The notes under the pieces: model-generated
What the model was told of the DNA's origin: nothing
Databases searched by the model: none
What the model saw: the letters and a program-made list of their open reading frames with translations, nothing else
From: an uncultured Clostridia bacterium
Lineage (GTDB): Bacteria; Bacillota; Clostridia; Oscillospirales; Acutalibacteraceae
Direction: 5' to 3'
Assembly: GCA_946184925.1 (NCBI GenBank)
Contig: CAMHHL010000009.1
Coordinates: 1 to 43,310 of the forward strand
DNA length: 43,310 nt
Made by a program: the position numbers and the translations under genes
Shown here: positions 18,509 through 29,308 of the stretch, one piece after another
Layout of the letters: each line of letters opens with the position of its first letter
How positions within the stretch are numbered: position 1 is the stretch's first letter

Positions 18509-19408
18509 ATGCATTTTAAAGAAGAAGAACCCGGTTTGTATGTGACACCGAAGGTGCGTTGCCTTGTTTATCAGCAGCGCATTACGGACGAAATCTACCT
18601 CAAGCTTTGCGGAGTTGAGCACTGCTTGCCGGACTATTATTTTGACACAAACGGCAGGGACGGCTTCCACTTTCATGTAATCCTGAAGGGCAAGGGCACT
18701 TTGTCGGTTAACGGAAAAGAACAGCAGCTTCGCTTCGGTCAGATGTTCATGACCAAGCCCGGAGAAAACACATGGTACAAGGCGGACTCAACCGACCCGT
18801 GGGTTTACTGCTGGATGACATTTGACGGAAAGCTTTCCGAAAAATGTGCCGAGGACGCCGGGTTCGTAAGCGGCGTCAATGCGCTTGATTGTCATGTTGA
18901 CCCTCAGAAGTTTTTCGCCATTGTGACCAAGGTGCTCGACCAAACCGACCTGAAAACGGCAAACGTCTACTCGCGAACAGGACTTCTGCTCGAATACATC
19001 AGCGTTGCGGTGGACTCTTACTCCCATCAGGAAAAAATGAAGGGAAAAAAGGATGTCAGCTCCTCGGTAGACTATGTGCAGTTCGCGGCGGACTTCATAT
19101 ACCAAAACTATGCGACCGCCAAAATCAACGATGTAGCGAGATACGTGGGGCTGCACCGCAGTTATCTCACGAACCTCTTTAAGAAAAGAATGGGCATTTC
19201 TCCGCAGGAATACCTCATGCAGTGCAAGATTCACCGGGCTTGCAAAATCCTTAAGGAAACGGACAACCCCATTCAGGAAATAGCGCGGCAGGTGGGCTAC
19301 GACAACCCGCTCACCTTCTCAAAGACCTTTAAGAATTTCTACGGAATCAGCCCGAAGCAATATCGGAAATCATGCAGGCAAAAAGCCGAAGATACGGAGG
19401 AAACATGA
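18509..19408 (+). CDS. AraC-family transcriptional regulator (cupin + HTH_18)
   Basis: Start at 18509 after GGAGGTGATTATA. Cupin-like N-terminus; INDVARYVGLHRSYLTNLFKKRMGISPQEYL and IQEIARQVGYDNPLTFSKTFKNFYGISPKQYR. Confidence 0.93.
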   Translation: MHFKEEEPGLYVTPKVRCLVYQQRITDEIYLKLCGVEHCLPDYYFDTNGRDGFHFHVILKGKGTLSVNGKEQQLRFGQMFMTKPGENTWYKADSTDPWVYCWMTFDGKLSEKCAEDAGFVSGVNALDCHVDPQKFFAIVTKVLDQTDLKTANVYSRTGLLLEYISVAVDSYSHQEKMKGKKDVSSSVDYVQFAADFIYQNYATAKINDVARYVGLHRSYLTNLFKKRMGISPQEYLMQCKIHRACKILKETDNPIQEIARQVGYDNPLTFSKTFKNFYGISPKQYRKSCRQKAEDTEET

Positions 19409-21594
19409 GCATTCGATACATTGAAGAAACAAAACAGATCATTCTCGAAACCAAGAACACCGCATATCAGATGAAAATTGACGAGCTCGGATATTTGCAG
19501 CACCTTTATTACGGCGCGAAGCTCGGTCAGAACGATATGTCCTATCCTTTCAGAATATATGACCACGGCTTCTCCGGCAACCCTTATGACATGCGCCTCA
19601 ACCGCGCGTACTCACTCGATTCAATGCCCCAGGAGTACACCTCCTTCGGCGTCGGAGATTTCAGAGTCACAAGCATCAGAGCGTCGTGCTCCGACGGCAG
19701 CCGCTGTGCTGAGTTCCGCTATGTTGAGCACGAAATACGCGAGGGCAAGTATTCAATCCCCGGGCTTCCGTCGGTTTATGACAACGGCGACACCGTGCAC
19801 ACTCTTGTCGTCACGCTGATAGACAAGCCCGCGAACATCAAAATCAAGCTCTACTACGGCGTTTTCGAGGAGCTCGACATCATCACACGCGCGGCGGAGA
19901 TTATCAACGCCGGCTACGAGATTGTATGGCTGAGAAAGGCGAGCTCGATGTGTCTTGAGCTTCCGTTCGGCAAGTGGGACATGATTCACTTCCACGGGCG
20001 CCACTGCATGGAGCGCCAGCCCGAGCGCGTTCCGCTCTTCCACGGAATTCATACGCTTGAATCCGGCAGGGGAATGTCAGGTCATCAGCACAATCCGTTT
20101 GTCATTCTTTGCGACCATGAAGCCACCGAGGACAGCGGAGCTTGCTACGGTGCGATGCTGATGTACTCAGGCAACCACAAGACGGAAATTGAGCGAGACC
20201 AGTTCGACAACGTGAGGATCGTTACCGGCGTCAACGACGACCGCTTCCGCTGGGAGCTTTACTCCGACGCGTCGTTCTACACCCCCGAGGTTATCCTGAC
20301 CTGCGCCGAGGGCTTGACTCAGCTTTCGCACAATTATCACCGCGTTATCCGACACAATGTCGTGCGCGGAGAGCACAAGCTCAGCCACCGTCCCGTCCTG
20401 ATTAACAACTGGGAGGCGACCTACTTCGATATCACCGAGGAAAAAATCCTCTCAATTGCCGAAAAGGCAAAGGAGCTCGGCATCGAAATGTTCGTGCTCG
20501 ACGACGGTTGGTTCAAGAACCGCAACGACGACAACGCCGGTCTCGGCGACTGGGTTCCCGACACAAAGAAGCTCCCGAACGGGCTCGACGGACTGATCTC
20601 GAAAATCAACGATATGGGACTAAAGTTCGGACTTTGGATTGAGCCCGAGATGGTCAACGAGGACTCCGACCTCTACCGCGCTCATCCTGACTGGGCTCTC
20701 ACCGCGCCCAACCGCGCGCCGATGATGGCACGCAACCAGCTCGCGCTCGACCTCTCACGCCGGGAGGTTCACGAATATCTCTTTAACACAATTTCAGACT
20801 TACTCGAAAAATATAACATCTCATACATCAAGTGGGACTTCAACCGTCCGCTTGCCGACGTATATTCCCACTCAACCCCATCGCCGAAGCAGGGCGAGGT
20901 AGCTCACCGCTATTACCTCAGCCTATACAGGCTCTATGAAAAGCTGACCGAAAAATTCCCCCATATTCTCTTTGAGGGCTGCGCCGGAGGCGGCGGCCGC
21001 TTCGACACCGGTATGCTCTACTATTCGCCGCAGATTTGGTGCTCCGACAACACCGACCCGATTTCGAGACTGAAAATTCAGTACGGAACCTCGTTCGGCT
21101 ATCCGAGCTGCACCGTGGGCGCGCATGTCAGCGCTTCGCCGAACCATCAGACAGGCAGGAAAACTCCTCTCTCCACACGCGGGATCGTAGCCATGTCGGG
21201 AACCTTCGGCTATGAGCTTGACCTCACCGCGCTCTCCGACGAGGACTGCGAGGAAATCAGGGAACAGGTCAAGCGCTTCAAGGAAATCGAGCCGATTGTC
21301 CACGACGGCAAGCTCTACCGCCTCAGCCAAATGAGCGACAGCACCCACTATGTGGCGTGGCAGTATGTCAGCGCCGACCAAAGCCGCAGTCTGCTCAACA
21401 TTGTTGTGACGAACCCTCTGGCAAACTCCGCGCCGGTTCACGTCAACCTGAAAGGGCTTCTCCCCGACGCTGTTTATTCCGTCAACGGAGAGTTTGAGTG
21501 TCTCGGCTCCGCTCTTATGGGCGGCGGCTACACCTTCCCGAGGCTGACAGGAGACTACCCGGCAATGCAGCTTGACATCATAAAAACAAAGTAA
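19405..21594 (+). CDS. Alpha-galactosidase, GH36
   Basis: Start MSIRYIEETKQ after ggagg; FVLDDGWF, GLWIEPEMVNEDSDLY, YIKWDFNRPL, FEGCAGGGGRFD, WCSDNTDPI. Confidence 0.95.
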   Translation: MSIRYIEETKQIILETKNTAYQMKIDELGYLQHLYYGAKLGQNDMSYPFRIYDHGFSGNPYDMRLNRAYSLDSMPQEYTSFGVGDFRVTSIRASCSDGSRCAEFRYVEHEIREGKYSIPGLPSVYDNGDTVHTLVVTLIDKPANIKIKLYYGVFEELDIITRAAEIINAGYEIVWLRKASSMCLELPFGKWDMIHFHGRHCMERQPERVPLFHGIHTLESGRGMSGHQHNPFVILCDHEATEDSGACYGAMLMYSGNHKTEIERDQFDNVRIVTGVNDDRFRWELYSDASFYTPEVILTCAEGLTQLSHNYHRVIRHNVVRGEHKLSHRPVLINNWEATYFDITEEKILSIAEKAKELGIEMFVLDDGWFKNRNDDNAGLGDWVPDTKKLPNGLDGLISKINDMGLKFGLWIEPEMVNEDSDLYRAHPDWALTAPNRAPMMARNQLALDLSRREVHEYLFNTISDLLEKYNISYIKWDFNRPLADVYSHSTPSPKQGEVAHRYYLSLYRLYEKLTEKFPHILFEGCAGGGGRFDTGMLYYSPQIWCSDNTDPISRLKIQYGTSFGYPSCTVGAHVSASPNHQTGRKTPLSTRGIVAMSGTFGYELDLTALSDEDCEEIREQVKRFKEIEPIVHDGKLYRLSQMSDSTHYVAWQYVSADQSRSLLNIVVTNPLANSAPVHVNLKGLLPDAVYSVNGEFECLGSALMGGGYTFPRLTGDYPAMQLDIIKTK

Positions 21595-21607
21595 CAGGAG
21601 CAAGCAA

Positions 21608-22297
21608 TTGAACCCTAACAAAATTATTTGGTCTGAAGAAAAAGAAAAAATCAAAAGTCTGCCATTTAAGGAGAAAATCCGCTATATCAGAATGTACTTC
21701 TGGATTCCGATTGTGCTGATTATCTTCGTCATCGGCTTCGGAACCTTTCTCGCGATACGCATCGCAACCAACATTCCCGACAACTGGCTGATGGTGACGT
21801 TCGCGAACACCACCGCTAACGTCGGCACAGGCTCCGACTTGTGGAAGGACTTCACCGAACACGCCGGATACGACCTGACGCAGAAAAAGGTTGAATTCAA
21901 CGCCGAATCCTACTTTGATTACCTGCAAAATCAGGCGAGCGGCAACGCGTACTTCAACACCTTCGTAACCCTTGCCGACACCGGCGAGCTGGACGCAATC
22001 ACCATGGAGAAGGACTCGCTCACAGCGCTCGGTCAGAGCGGTCGTCTGCTCGACCTGAATGACAGGCGCTGCGCGTCAATCAAGAAGAAATACGGCGACA
22101 GATTCCTCTACTACACTCCGCCGAAGGACGACGAGGAGCACAAGGAGCCGATTGCCGTCGGAATTGACCTCAGCGACAGTATTCTCGTCACCGAGCAGCA
22201 CATTTACGGCGACAGCTGCGCGCTCGGAATCGGCGCAAAGAGCGAAAACCTGAAGGAAGTCGAGGACTTCATCGACTATGTTTTGAAGGAGGGATAG
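21608..22297 (+). CDS. Membrane-anchored protein with partial solute-binding-protein-like ectodomain
   Basis: TTG start with aggag SD; one TM (FWIPIVLIIFVIGFGTFLAI); ectodomain reminiscent of SBPs (AESYFDYLQNQASGNAYFNTFVTLADTGELDAITM...LLDLND). Confidence 0.6.
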   Translation: MNPNKIIWSEEKEKIKSLPFKEKIRYIRMYFWIPIVLIIFVIGFGTFLAIRIATNIPDNWLMVTFANTTANVGTGSDLWKDFTEHAGYDLTQKKVEFNAESYFDYLQNQASGNAYFNTFVTLADTGELDAITMEKDSLTALGQSGRLLDLNDRRCASIKKKYGDRFLYYTPPKDDEEHKEPIAVGIDLSDSILVTEQHIYGDSCALGIGAKSENLKEVEDFIDYVLKEG

Positions 22298-22300
22298 GCG

Positions 22301-23095
22301 GTGCACGGATTTATTAACTCATTCATGAGCAACGAGAGCGCGTTCGGAAGAACGATGACGAAGGTCGGCATCATAATCTGCGCCAACCTGATGTTTGTGC
22401 TGTTCAGCCTGCCGGTCATCACAATCGGCGCGTCATACACCGCGCTGTATCACGTTATGCTCAAGACGCTCCGCTCCGGCGGCGTGACTAACCCCTTCAA
22501 GCAGTTCTGGATTGGATTCAAGACCAATTTTCTGCAATCAACGCTCGTGTGGGTAGGGTTTGTGGCTCTCGGGCTGTTCGGCTATTACGACGTGCTCATC
22601 TGCAAGCAGGCAGGAGAACCGATAAGCTTTCTGCGCTACGGGCTTTATGCGATGGGAATTGTGATGGTGCTTCTGTTCATCTATACCATGCCGTCCATCG
22701 CGGCGTTCGAGGGCAAGATTTCAGCCCACATCCGCAACGCAATCTACTTCGCGTTTCACAAGCCGTGGTGGATTCCCGTCAACCTGTTTTTTCAGGTTTT
22801 TCCGCTGTATCTGACCTACAGCGACCCGCAGCTGATGCCGCTTTACGCTTTTTGCTGGTTCTTCTTCGGCTTCGGCGCGATAACAATGCTGACATCACGT
22901 CTGCTTATAAAAGACTACAACCGCTTTCTTCCCCTTGTTGACGATTTCGGCGATTTCATCCTGACCGAGGACGGCAAGAAGATCATGCCCGGAAGTCCCG
23001 AGGAAGAAGCTCTCAATAACAGCGGCGACGTATCAGGCGGACGCGATATGTCCGAGGAAGAAATGATACGCGAGCTGCAAAAACTCGATATGTAA
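22301..23095 (+). CDS. DUF624 (YesL-type) membrane protein
   Basis: GTG start; 264 aa; TM topology; NLMFVLFSLPVITIGASYTALYHVMLK is typical of DUF624. Confidence 0.75.
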   Translation: MHGFINSFMSNESAFGRTMTKVGIIICANLMFVLFSLPVITIGASYTALYHVMLKTLRSGGVTNPFKQFWIGFKTNFLQSTLVWVGFVALGLFGYYDVLICKQAGEPISFLRYGLYAMGIVMVLLFIYTMPSIAAFEGKISAHIRNAIYFAFHKPWWIPVNLFFQVFPLYLTYSDPQLMPLYAFCWFFFGFGAITMLTSRLLIKDYNRFLPLVDDFGDFILTEDGKKIMPGSPEEEALNNSGDVSGGRDMSEEEMIRELQKLDM

Positions 23096-23110
23096 CAAGA
23101 CGGTGATATT

Positions 23111-24394
23111 ATGAATATAGAATTACTCATAAACAAGCTTAACAACAGCGGCTTCAGGGAGGAGCTGTCGGTGCTCTACGGCAGTGACGCCGGAGTGCTC
23201 TACTCGCAGAGACAGCGTTATTCAAAAGCCGCGGAGCGCTTCCGCGAAATCTTTCAAAGCCGCGAGGACGTGCATCTTTTCTCCGCGCCCGGCCGCTCTG
23301 AAATCGGCGGAAACCACACTGACCACCAGCACGGCTGCGCACTCGGCGCGGCGGTGAACCTCGATGTCGTTGCCGTCGTCGCCTTTCACGACGAGGGCGT
23401 AATCCGCCTTTACAGCGAGGGCTACGGAATGACCGAAATCGACCTCTCCGACCTCGGAGTTCACGAGGATGAAAAGGGCAAGTCAATCTCAATCGTCCGC
23501 GGAATCGCGGCGAAGTTCGCCTCAATGGGCGTGAAAATCGGAGGCTTTGACGCATATTCCGTCTCCGACGTGCTCTCGGGCAGCGGACTTTCGTCGTCGG
23601 CAGCCTTTGAAACGCTTGTCGGAACAATCATTGACGTACAATACAACGACGGCAAGGCAGGAGAAATCGAGATAGCTAAAATCGGTCAGTATGCCGAGAA
23701 CGTTTACTTCGGCAAGGGCAGCGGACTGCTCGACCAGATGGTTTGCTCGGTCGGCGGATTTGTTTTTCTCGATTTCAGAGACACCGACAATCCCGTTGTC
23801 GAGAAGCACAGCTTTGACTTTGCGGCTTCGGGCTATAACCTCTGCATAACCGACACCAAGGGCAGCCACAGCGACCTCACCGACGACTATGTTGCTGTTC
23901 CGGCAGAGATGAAGAGCGTCGCCGAATGCTTCGGCAAGGAGGTTCTCCGTGAGGTTGACGAGAAGGAATTCTTCAAGGCTATTCCCTCTCTGCGCGAGAA
24001 ATGCTCCGACCGCGCGATTCTCCGCGCCATTCACTTCTTCGGCGAGAATCATCGCGCGATTGACGAGGCTGACGCGCTTGACAGAGGCGACATCGAGCGC
24101 TTTTTCAGGCTTTATCGTCAGAGCGCCGCGTCCTCGGCTGACCTTCTGCAAAATCTCTATTCAACCAAAAAGCCGCTCGAGCAGGGGATTCCGCTGGCTA
24201 TCGCGGTCAGCAGAACCGTACTCGGCGAGAACGGAATGGTCAGGGTTCACGGCGGCGGATTTGCCGGAACGATTCAGGCGTTTGTGCCGCTTGACAGAAC
24301 CGAAGCATACCGCGAGAAGATGGACGCGCTGTTCGGCGACGGAAGCTGCTATGTGCTGCGCATTCGTCCCGTCGGCGGCGTTAAGATAGCATAA
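23111..24394 (+). CDS. galK: Galactokinase
   Basis: APGRSEIGGNHTDHQHG, VLSGSGLSSSAAFE, VHGGGFAGTIQAFVP. Confidence 0.94.
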   Translation: MNIELLINKLNNSGFREELSVLYGSDAGVLYSQRQRYSKAAERFREIFQSREDVHLFSAPGRSEIGGNHTDHQHGCALGAAVNLDVVAVVAFHDEGVIRLYSEGYGMTEIDLSDLGVHEDEKGKSISIVRGIAAKFASMGVKIGGFDAYSVSDVLSGSGLSSSAAFETLVGTIIDVQYNDGKAGEIEIAKIGQYAENVYFGKGSGLLDQMVCSVGGFVFLDFRDTDNPVVEKHSFDFAASGYNLCITDTKGSHSDLTDDYVAVPAEMKSVAECFGKEVLREVDEKEFFKAIPSLREKCSDRAILRAIHFFGENHRAIDEADALDRGDIERFFRLYRQSAASSADLLQNLYSTKKPLEQGIPLAIAVSRTVLGENGMVRVHGGGFAGTIQAFVPLDRTEAYREKMDALFGDGSCYVLRIRPVGGVKIA

Positions 24395-24406
24395 CCGGAG
24401 GAAATT

Positions 24407-25900
24407 ATGATTTGCACAGACATTCAAAGACTGATTAATTATTCGATAGATAACAACCTTATCACAAAGGACGACGAGCTTGTCGTCCGCAATATGCTGA
24501 TGGACGCTCTGCGCGTTCCCGAGTGGGACGACGATGCAGGAGCAGCTGAGCCCGGCAACGACATTGACGAGATTCTTGCGCCGCTTATTGATTTCGCGTG
24601 CAGAGAGGGCGTAATCGAGGACACCGCCGCGAACCGCGACCTCTTCGACACCAAGCTCATGGGAATCCTCACCCCCATGCCGCGCGAAATCATCCGCGAT
24701 TTCCGCGGGAAATATGAGGTTTCTCCCGAGGCGGCGACGGAGTGGTACTTTGACATCAGCCAAAAGCTCAACTATGTCCGCGCCGGCAGAATCGCCAAGG
24801 ACATGAAGTGGAAGTATTCTTCCGAATACGGCGCTCTCGACATCACCATCAACCGCTCAAAGCCCGAGAAGGACCCGCGCGACATTGCGAAAGCCGGAGC
24901 GACGGCTTCCGTCGCATATCCCAAGTGCCAGCTCTGCGCCGAAAACATGGGCTACGCCGGACGTCAGAACCACCCTGCGCGCCAGAACCTGCGCCCGATT
25001 CCGATAAAAATTGACGGCGGCGACTGGTATCTCCAGTACTCGCCCTACGGATATTATAACGAGCACTGCATTGTGTTCAACAGCGAGCACATTCCGATGG
25101 TGATTGACGCCGCTGTTTTCAACAAGCTTTTCGACTTTATCGGACAATTTCCGCACTATTTCGTCGGCTCCAACGCCGATTTGCCGATAGTCGGCGGCTC
25201 AATCCTCAGCCACGAGCACTTCCAGGGCGGTCACTACACCTTTGCGATGGCGACTGCTCCCGAGGAGGATGAATTTGAACTTCCGGGCTATCCCGAGGTT
25301 CACTTCGCGACGGTAAAATGGCCGATGAGCGTTATCCGCGTGAGGAGCGAGAACCGCGGACAGCTCTCAAAGGCGTGCGCAAAAATTCTGCAAGCATGGC
25401 GCGGCTACACCGACGAGGGCGCGAACATCTTCGCGTTCACCGATAACACCCCTCACAACACAATCACTCCGATTGCGCGCATGAAGGACGGGCTGTATGA
25501 ATGCGACCTCGTGCTCCGCAACAACATCACATCCGAGGAAAGACCTCTGGGAGTTTATCACCCGAACCCGGCGCTCCACCATATCAAGAAGGAGAACATC
25601 GGGCTCATCGAGGTCATGGGGCTGGCGGTACTTCCGGCTCGTCTCGCGACTGAGCTTGAAGCCGTCAGAAAAGCGCTCATAAACGGCGACGACCTCACCG
25701 CAAATCCGCAGACGGCAAGCCACGCAGAGTGGGCGGCTGAATTCATGCCGAGACACCCCGAGTTTAACGCCGAGAACGCCATGGACATCATCCGTGCCGA
25801 GGTCGGCGCAGTGTTCGAGCAGGTACTGCTCGACGCAGGAGTGTTCAAGCGCGACGCAAAGGGCAAGGCGGCGTTCATGAGATTCATCGGTTCCTTGTGA
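24407..25900 (+). CDS. galT: UDP-glucose--hexose-1-phosphate uridylyltransferase (Firmicute type)
   Basis: 497 aa; NHPARQNLRPIPI, YSPYGYYNEHCIVF, SILSHEHFQGGHY. Confidence 0.93.
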   Translation: MICTDIQRLINYSIDNNLITKDDELVVRNMLMDALRVPEWDDDAGAAEPGNDIDEILAPLIDFACREGVIEDTAANRDLFDTKLMGILTPMPREIIRDFRGKYEVSPEAATEWYFDISQKLNYVRAGRIAKDMKWKYSSEYGALDITINRSKPEKDPRDIAKAGATASVAYPKCQLCAENMGYAGRQNHPARQNLRPIPIKIDGGDWYLQYSPYGYYNEHCIVFNSEHIPMVIDAAVFNKLFDFIGQFPHYFVGSNADLPIVGGSILSHEHFQGGHYTFAMATAPEEDEFELPGYPEVHFATVKWPMSVIRVRSENRGQLSKACAKILQAWRGYTDEGANIFAFTDNTPHNTITPIARMKDGLYECDLVLRNNITSEERPLGVYHPNPALHHIKKENIGLIEVMGLAVLPARLATELEAVRKALINGDDLTANPQTASHAEWAAEFMPRHPEFNAENAMDIIRAEVGAVFEQVLLDAGVFKRDAKGKAAFMRFIGSL

Positions 25901-25906
25901 TTAGCA

Positions 25907-26473
25907 ATGACAGAATATGAACGCATGCTGCAGGGGCTGAATTACGACCCCTGTGATGATGAAATAATGAATGAACAGCGGAAATACCAGGACGCGCTGT
26001 GGGAGTTCAATCAGCTCAAGCCGTCCGATATCGCCGCAAAAATAAAATATATGAAGGAAAACTTTGCCGAATGCGGCGACGACTGCTACATCGAGCTTCC
26101 GTTCCGCGCGAACTGGGGCGGTCATCACGTGCACTTCGGCTCGGGAGTTTACGCGAATTCCAACCTCACTCTGGTTGACGACGGACACATCTATGTCGGC
26201 GACCGGGTTATGATTGGGCCGAACGTCACCGTCGCAACCGCAAATCATCCGCTCGAGCCTGAGCTCCGTGAGAAGGGCTTGCAGTATAACCGCGACGTGA
26301 GAATCGGCGAAAACACCTGGCTCGGCGCCGGGGTAATCATCGTGCCCGGCGTGACAATCGGCAAGAACACCGTCATCGGCGCCGGCAGCGTAGTCACCCG
26401 GGACATTCCCGACAACGTGCTCGCCGTCGGAAATCCGGCACGGGTTATACGCGAAATCGGCACGAAAAAATAA
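25907..26473 (+). CDS. Sugar O-acetyltransferase (maltose/galactoside acetyltransferase-like)
   Basis: 188 aa; left-handed beta-helix hexapeptides, VTVATANHPLEPELREKGLQYNRDVRIGENTWLGAGVIIVPGVTIG. Confidence 0.92.
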   Translation: MTEYERMLQGLNYDPCDDEIMNEQRKYQDALWEFNQLKPSDIAAKIKYMKENFAECGDDCYIELPFRANWGGHHVHFGSGVYANSNLTLVDDGHIYVGDRVMIGPNVTVATANHPLEPELREKGLQYNRDVRIGENTWLGAGVIIVPGVTIGKNTVIGAGSVVTRDIPDNVLAVGNPARVIREIGTKK

Positions 26474-26486
26474 TACGGAGGACGCT

Positions 26487-27431
26487 ATGTTTGATATTTT
26501 GACAATCGGCGAAATGCTGATAGACCTTACCCAGACCGGAGTTTCCGACGCGGGAATTCCGGTGTACACCGCGTTTCCGGGAGGAGCGCCGGCGAACGTT
26601 GCCGTAGCGGCTGCGAAGCTCGGCGCAAAAACCGCATTCATCGGCAAGGTCGGAAACGACGCCTTCGGCAAGCTGCTTGTTGACACCGTGAAGCAAAACG
26701 GCGTCAACGCAGACAACATGATTGTCAGCGACAGCGCGAACACCACACTTGCCGTCGTCTCTTTGCAGGAGAGCGGCGAGCGTGACTTTTCGTTCTACCG
26801 CAGGGGCTTTGCGGACACTCTGCTCTCGGATGACGAAATCTCCGACGAAACTCTGAAAGACACCAGGATCCTGCACTTCGGCTCGGTCAGCCTGACCGAT
26901 GAACCGGCGCGAAGCGCCACGCTGAACGCCGCACTCCGCGCGAAAAACACGGGCGCGACAATCACCTATGACCCCAACTACCGCGCGAGCCTCTGGGAAA
27001 GCGCCGACGAGGCGATTGAGCAGATGAAGGCTCCGCTCGACATAGTTGACATTCTCAAAATTTCCGACGAGGAGCTTCCTCTGCTTGCCGGAACCGACGA
27101 CGCGGAATCGGGCACAAAGCTACTCAGCGACAAGTACGGAAAAATGCTGATTTTGCTCACCCTCGGCGCAAAGGGAGCCTACTACCGCTTCGGCGATTTG
27201 ACCGGAATGTGCGAGGGTGTGAAGGTCAAGGTTGCCGACACAAACGGCGCCGGCGACACCTTCTTCGGAGCTTTTCTGAGTTCTATGGCGCGGCTCGGGA
27301 AATTCAGCCCCTCAGAACTCACCGAAAACGAAATCAGGGAGCTCGTCAGCTACTCCAACAAGGCGGCGAGCATAACAACCTCAAGGAGCGGCGCAATCCC
27401 TGCTATGCCAACATCGGAAGAAATGAAGTGA
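26487..27431 (+). CDS. PfkB-family carbohydrate kinase (probable fructokinase)
   Basis: FPGGAPANVAVAAAKLGAKTAFIGKVGNDAFG and DTNGAGDTFFGAFLS motifs. Confidence 0.88.
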   Translation: MFDILTIGEMLIDLTQTGVSDAGIPVYTAFPGGAPANVAVAAAKLGAKTAFIGKVGNDAFGKLLVDTVKQNGVNADNMIVSDSANTTLAVVSLQESGERDFSFYRRGFADTLLSDDEISDETLKDTRILHFGSVSLTDEPARSATLNAALRAKNTGATITYDPNYRASLWESADEAIEQMKAPLDIVDILKISDEELPLLAGTDDAESGTKLLSDKYGKMLILLTLGAKGAYYRFGDLTGMCEGVKVKVADTNGAGDTFFGAFLSSMARLGKFSPSELTENEIRELVSYSNKAASITTSRSGAIPAMPTSEEMK

Positions 27432-27435
27432 TTAT

Positions 27436-29283
27436 ATGAAATCCACCGCAAAATGGGAGAAAGAATTCGCGGACAGGTTCGCGGCACGTTTTGACGAGCT
27501 CAAGGAGCTGTACTGCAAGGTATATAACAACGACATCAGGGCGTTCCGCTGGCTCGCAGGCGCAATGCACGAGTATTACCAAAAGCGCGGCGCGGAGCTC
27601 AGAAGGCTCGACCGCGAGCGCGAAAAAACGCCTTTCTGGTACAGCACCAACGACATGGTCGGAATGATGCTGTATGTTGACAACTTCCGCGACAACCTCA
27701 GCGGGGTTCGGGAGAAAATAGATTACATCAAGGAGAGCGGCGTCAACTACCTGCATCTCATGCCGCTGCTCAAAAGCCCCGTGGACAGGAGCGACGGCGG
27801 CTATGCCGTGGCGGATTTCCGCCGCGTTCAACCGGAGCTCGGCACAATAAAAGACCTCGAAGCGCTGACCTCGGAATGTCACAAGAACGGAATCAGCGTT
27901 TGTCTCGACTTTGTGATGAACCACACAAGCGAGGATCACGAGTGGGCAAAGGCGGCGCGCTCGGGCGACGAAGAAATGCGCAAGCGCTACTTCTTCTTTG
28001 ACGGTTGGGACATTCCGCGCGAATTTGAACGGACTGTTCCGCAGGTGTTCCCCACAACTGCTCCCGGTAATTTCACCGAGCTTGAGGACGGAAGCATCGT
28101 GATGACGACGTTCTATCCCTATCAATGGGATCTCAACTACGGCAACTGCGTGGTGTTCAACGACATGGTGTGCAACATGCTCTATCTCGCCAACCGCGGA
28201 ATCGACATCATCCGCCTTGACGCTGTTCCGTACATATGGAAGGAGCTCGGCACAAGCTGCCGCAATCTTCCCACCGTTCACAAGCTTGTGCGCATGATGC
28301 GCATTGTCTCCGAGATTGTGTGCCCGTCCGTGCTTTTGCTCGGCGAGGTCGTTATGGAGCCGAAGAAGGTGGCTCCGTACTTCGGCACCGGGGAAAAGCC
28401 CGAGTGTCACATGCTCTACAACGTCACCACGATGGCGAGCACCTGGCACACTGTCGCGACGAAGGATGTAAGGCTTCTGGCGCGCCAGATGGGACAGCTT
28501 GCTCAGCTGCCGAAGGATTATGTTTTTCTCAACTATCTGAGATGTCACGACGACATTGGCTGGGGACTGGACTACGTTTATCTTGCGTCACTCGGCATGG
28601 CGGAGATTCCTCACAAGAAGTTTTTAAACGACTATTTCACCGGAAAATTCGAGGGCAGCACCTCAAAGGGCGAGCTGTATAATGACGACGAAAGCCTCGG
28701 CGACGCCCGGCTTTGCGGCACTACCGCCTCGCTCTGCGGAATTGAAGCCGCGCTTGCGGAAAACGATTCCGACGCGCTGAAAAAGGCTGTTGACTGCGAC
28801 ATAATGCTGCACGCCTACATGCTCAGCCAAAGCGGAATTCCCGTAATCTACAGCGGCGACGAAATCGCCGGGCTGAACGACTACACCTATCACGACAACC
28901 CCGACAAGGCGGCTGACAGCCGATATCTCCACCGGGGAAAATTCGACTGGAAAAAGGCGGAGAACAGAAACGATTCAAAGACCGTCGAGGGAAAAATCTA
29001 CCAAAGCATCGTAAAGCTTGAAAAAATCAGACGCGAACACAAGGCGTTCACCGCTTCGGCTGATTTTTCGGTTCTCGACACCGGCTCGGACGCTGTTCTC
29101 GGGCTCAGGCGAGAGTACGAGGGCGAAAAGCTGTACGCCTACTTTAACTTTAGCGGCAGTGAACAGCTGACGTTCTTTGACGCCATAATTTCCGGAACTG
29201 ATTTGATGACCAACGAGGAAATCCGCGGCTTGTCCGAAACACTGGAGCCCTACGGATTTTTATGGATACTATGTGTGAAATAA
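27436..29283 (+). CDS. GH13 amylosucrase/sucrose-hydrolase-like enzyme
   Basis: DGGYAVADFRRV, DIIRLDAVPYIWKELGTSCRNLPTVH, LLGEVVMEP, NYLRCHDDIGWGLDY resemble amylosucrases (GH13_4). Confidence 0.85.
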   Translation: MKSTAKWEKEFADRFAARFDELKELYCKVYNNDIRAFRWLAGAMHEYYQKRGAELRRLDREREKTPFWYSTNDMVGMMLYVDNFRDNLSGVREKIDYIKESGVNYLHLMPLLKSPVDRSDGGYAVADFRRVQPELGTIKDLEALTSECHKNGISVCLDFVMNHTSEDHEWAKAARSGDEEMRKRYFFFDGWDIPREFERTVPQVFPTTAPGNFTELEDGSIVMTTFYPYQWDLNYGNCVVFNDMVCNMLYLANRGIDIIRLDAVPYIWKELGTSCRNLPTVHKLVRMMRIVSEIVCPSVLLLGEVVMEPKKVAPYFGTGEKPECHMLYNVTTMASTWHTVATKDVRLLARQMGQLAQLPKDYVFLNYLRCHDDIGWGLDYVYLASLGMAEIPHKKFLNDYFTGKFEGSTSKGELYNDDESLGDARLCGTTASLCGIEAALAENDSDALKKAVDCDIMLHAYMLSQSGIPVIYSGDEIAGLNDYTYHDNPDKAADSRYLHRGKFDWKKAENRNDSKTVEGKIYQSIVKLEKIRREHKAFTASADFSVLDTGSDAVLGLRREYEGEKLYAYFNFSGSEQLTFFDAIISGTDLMTNEEIRGLSETLEPYGFLWILCVK

Positions 29284-29308
29284 TAACGAAAAGGCATAAG
29301 GTGAAATT

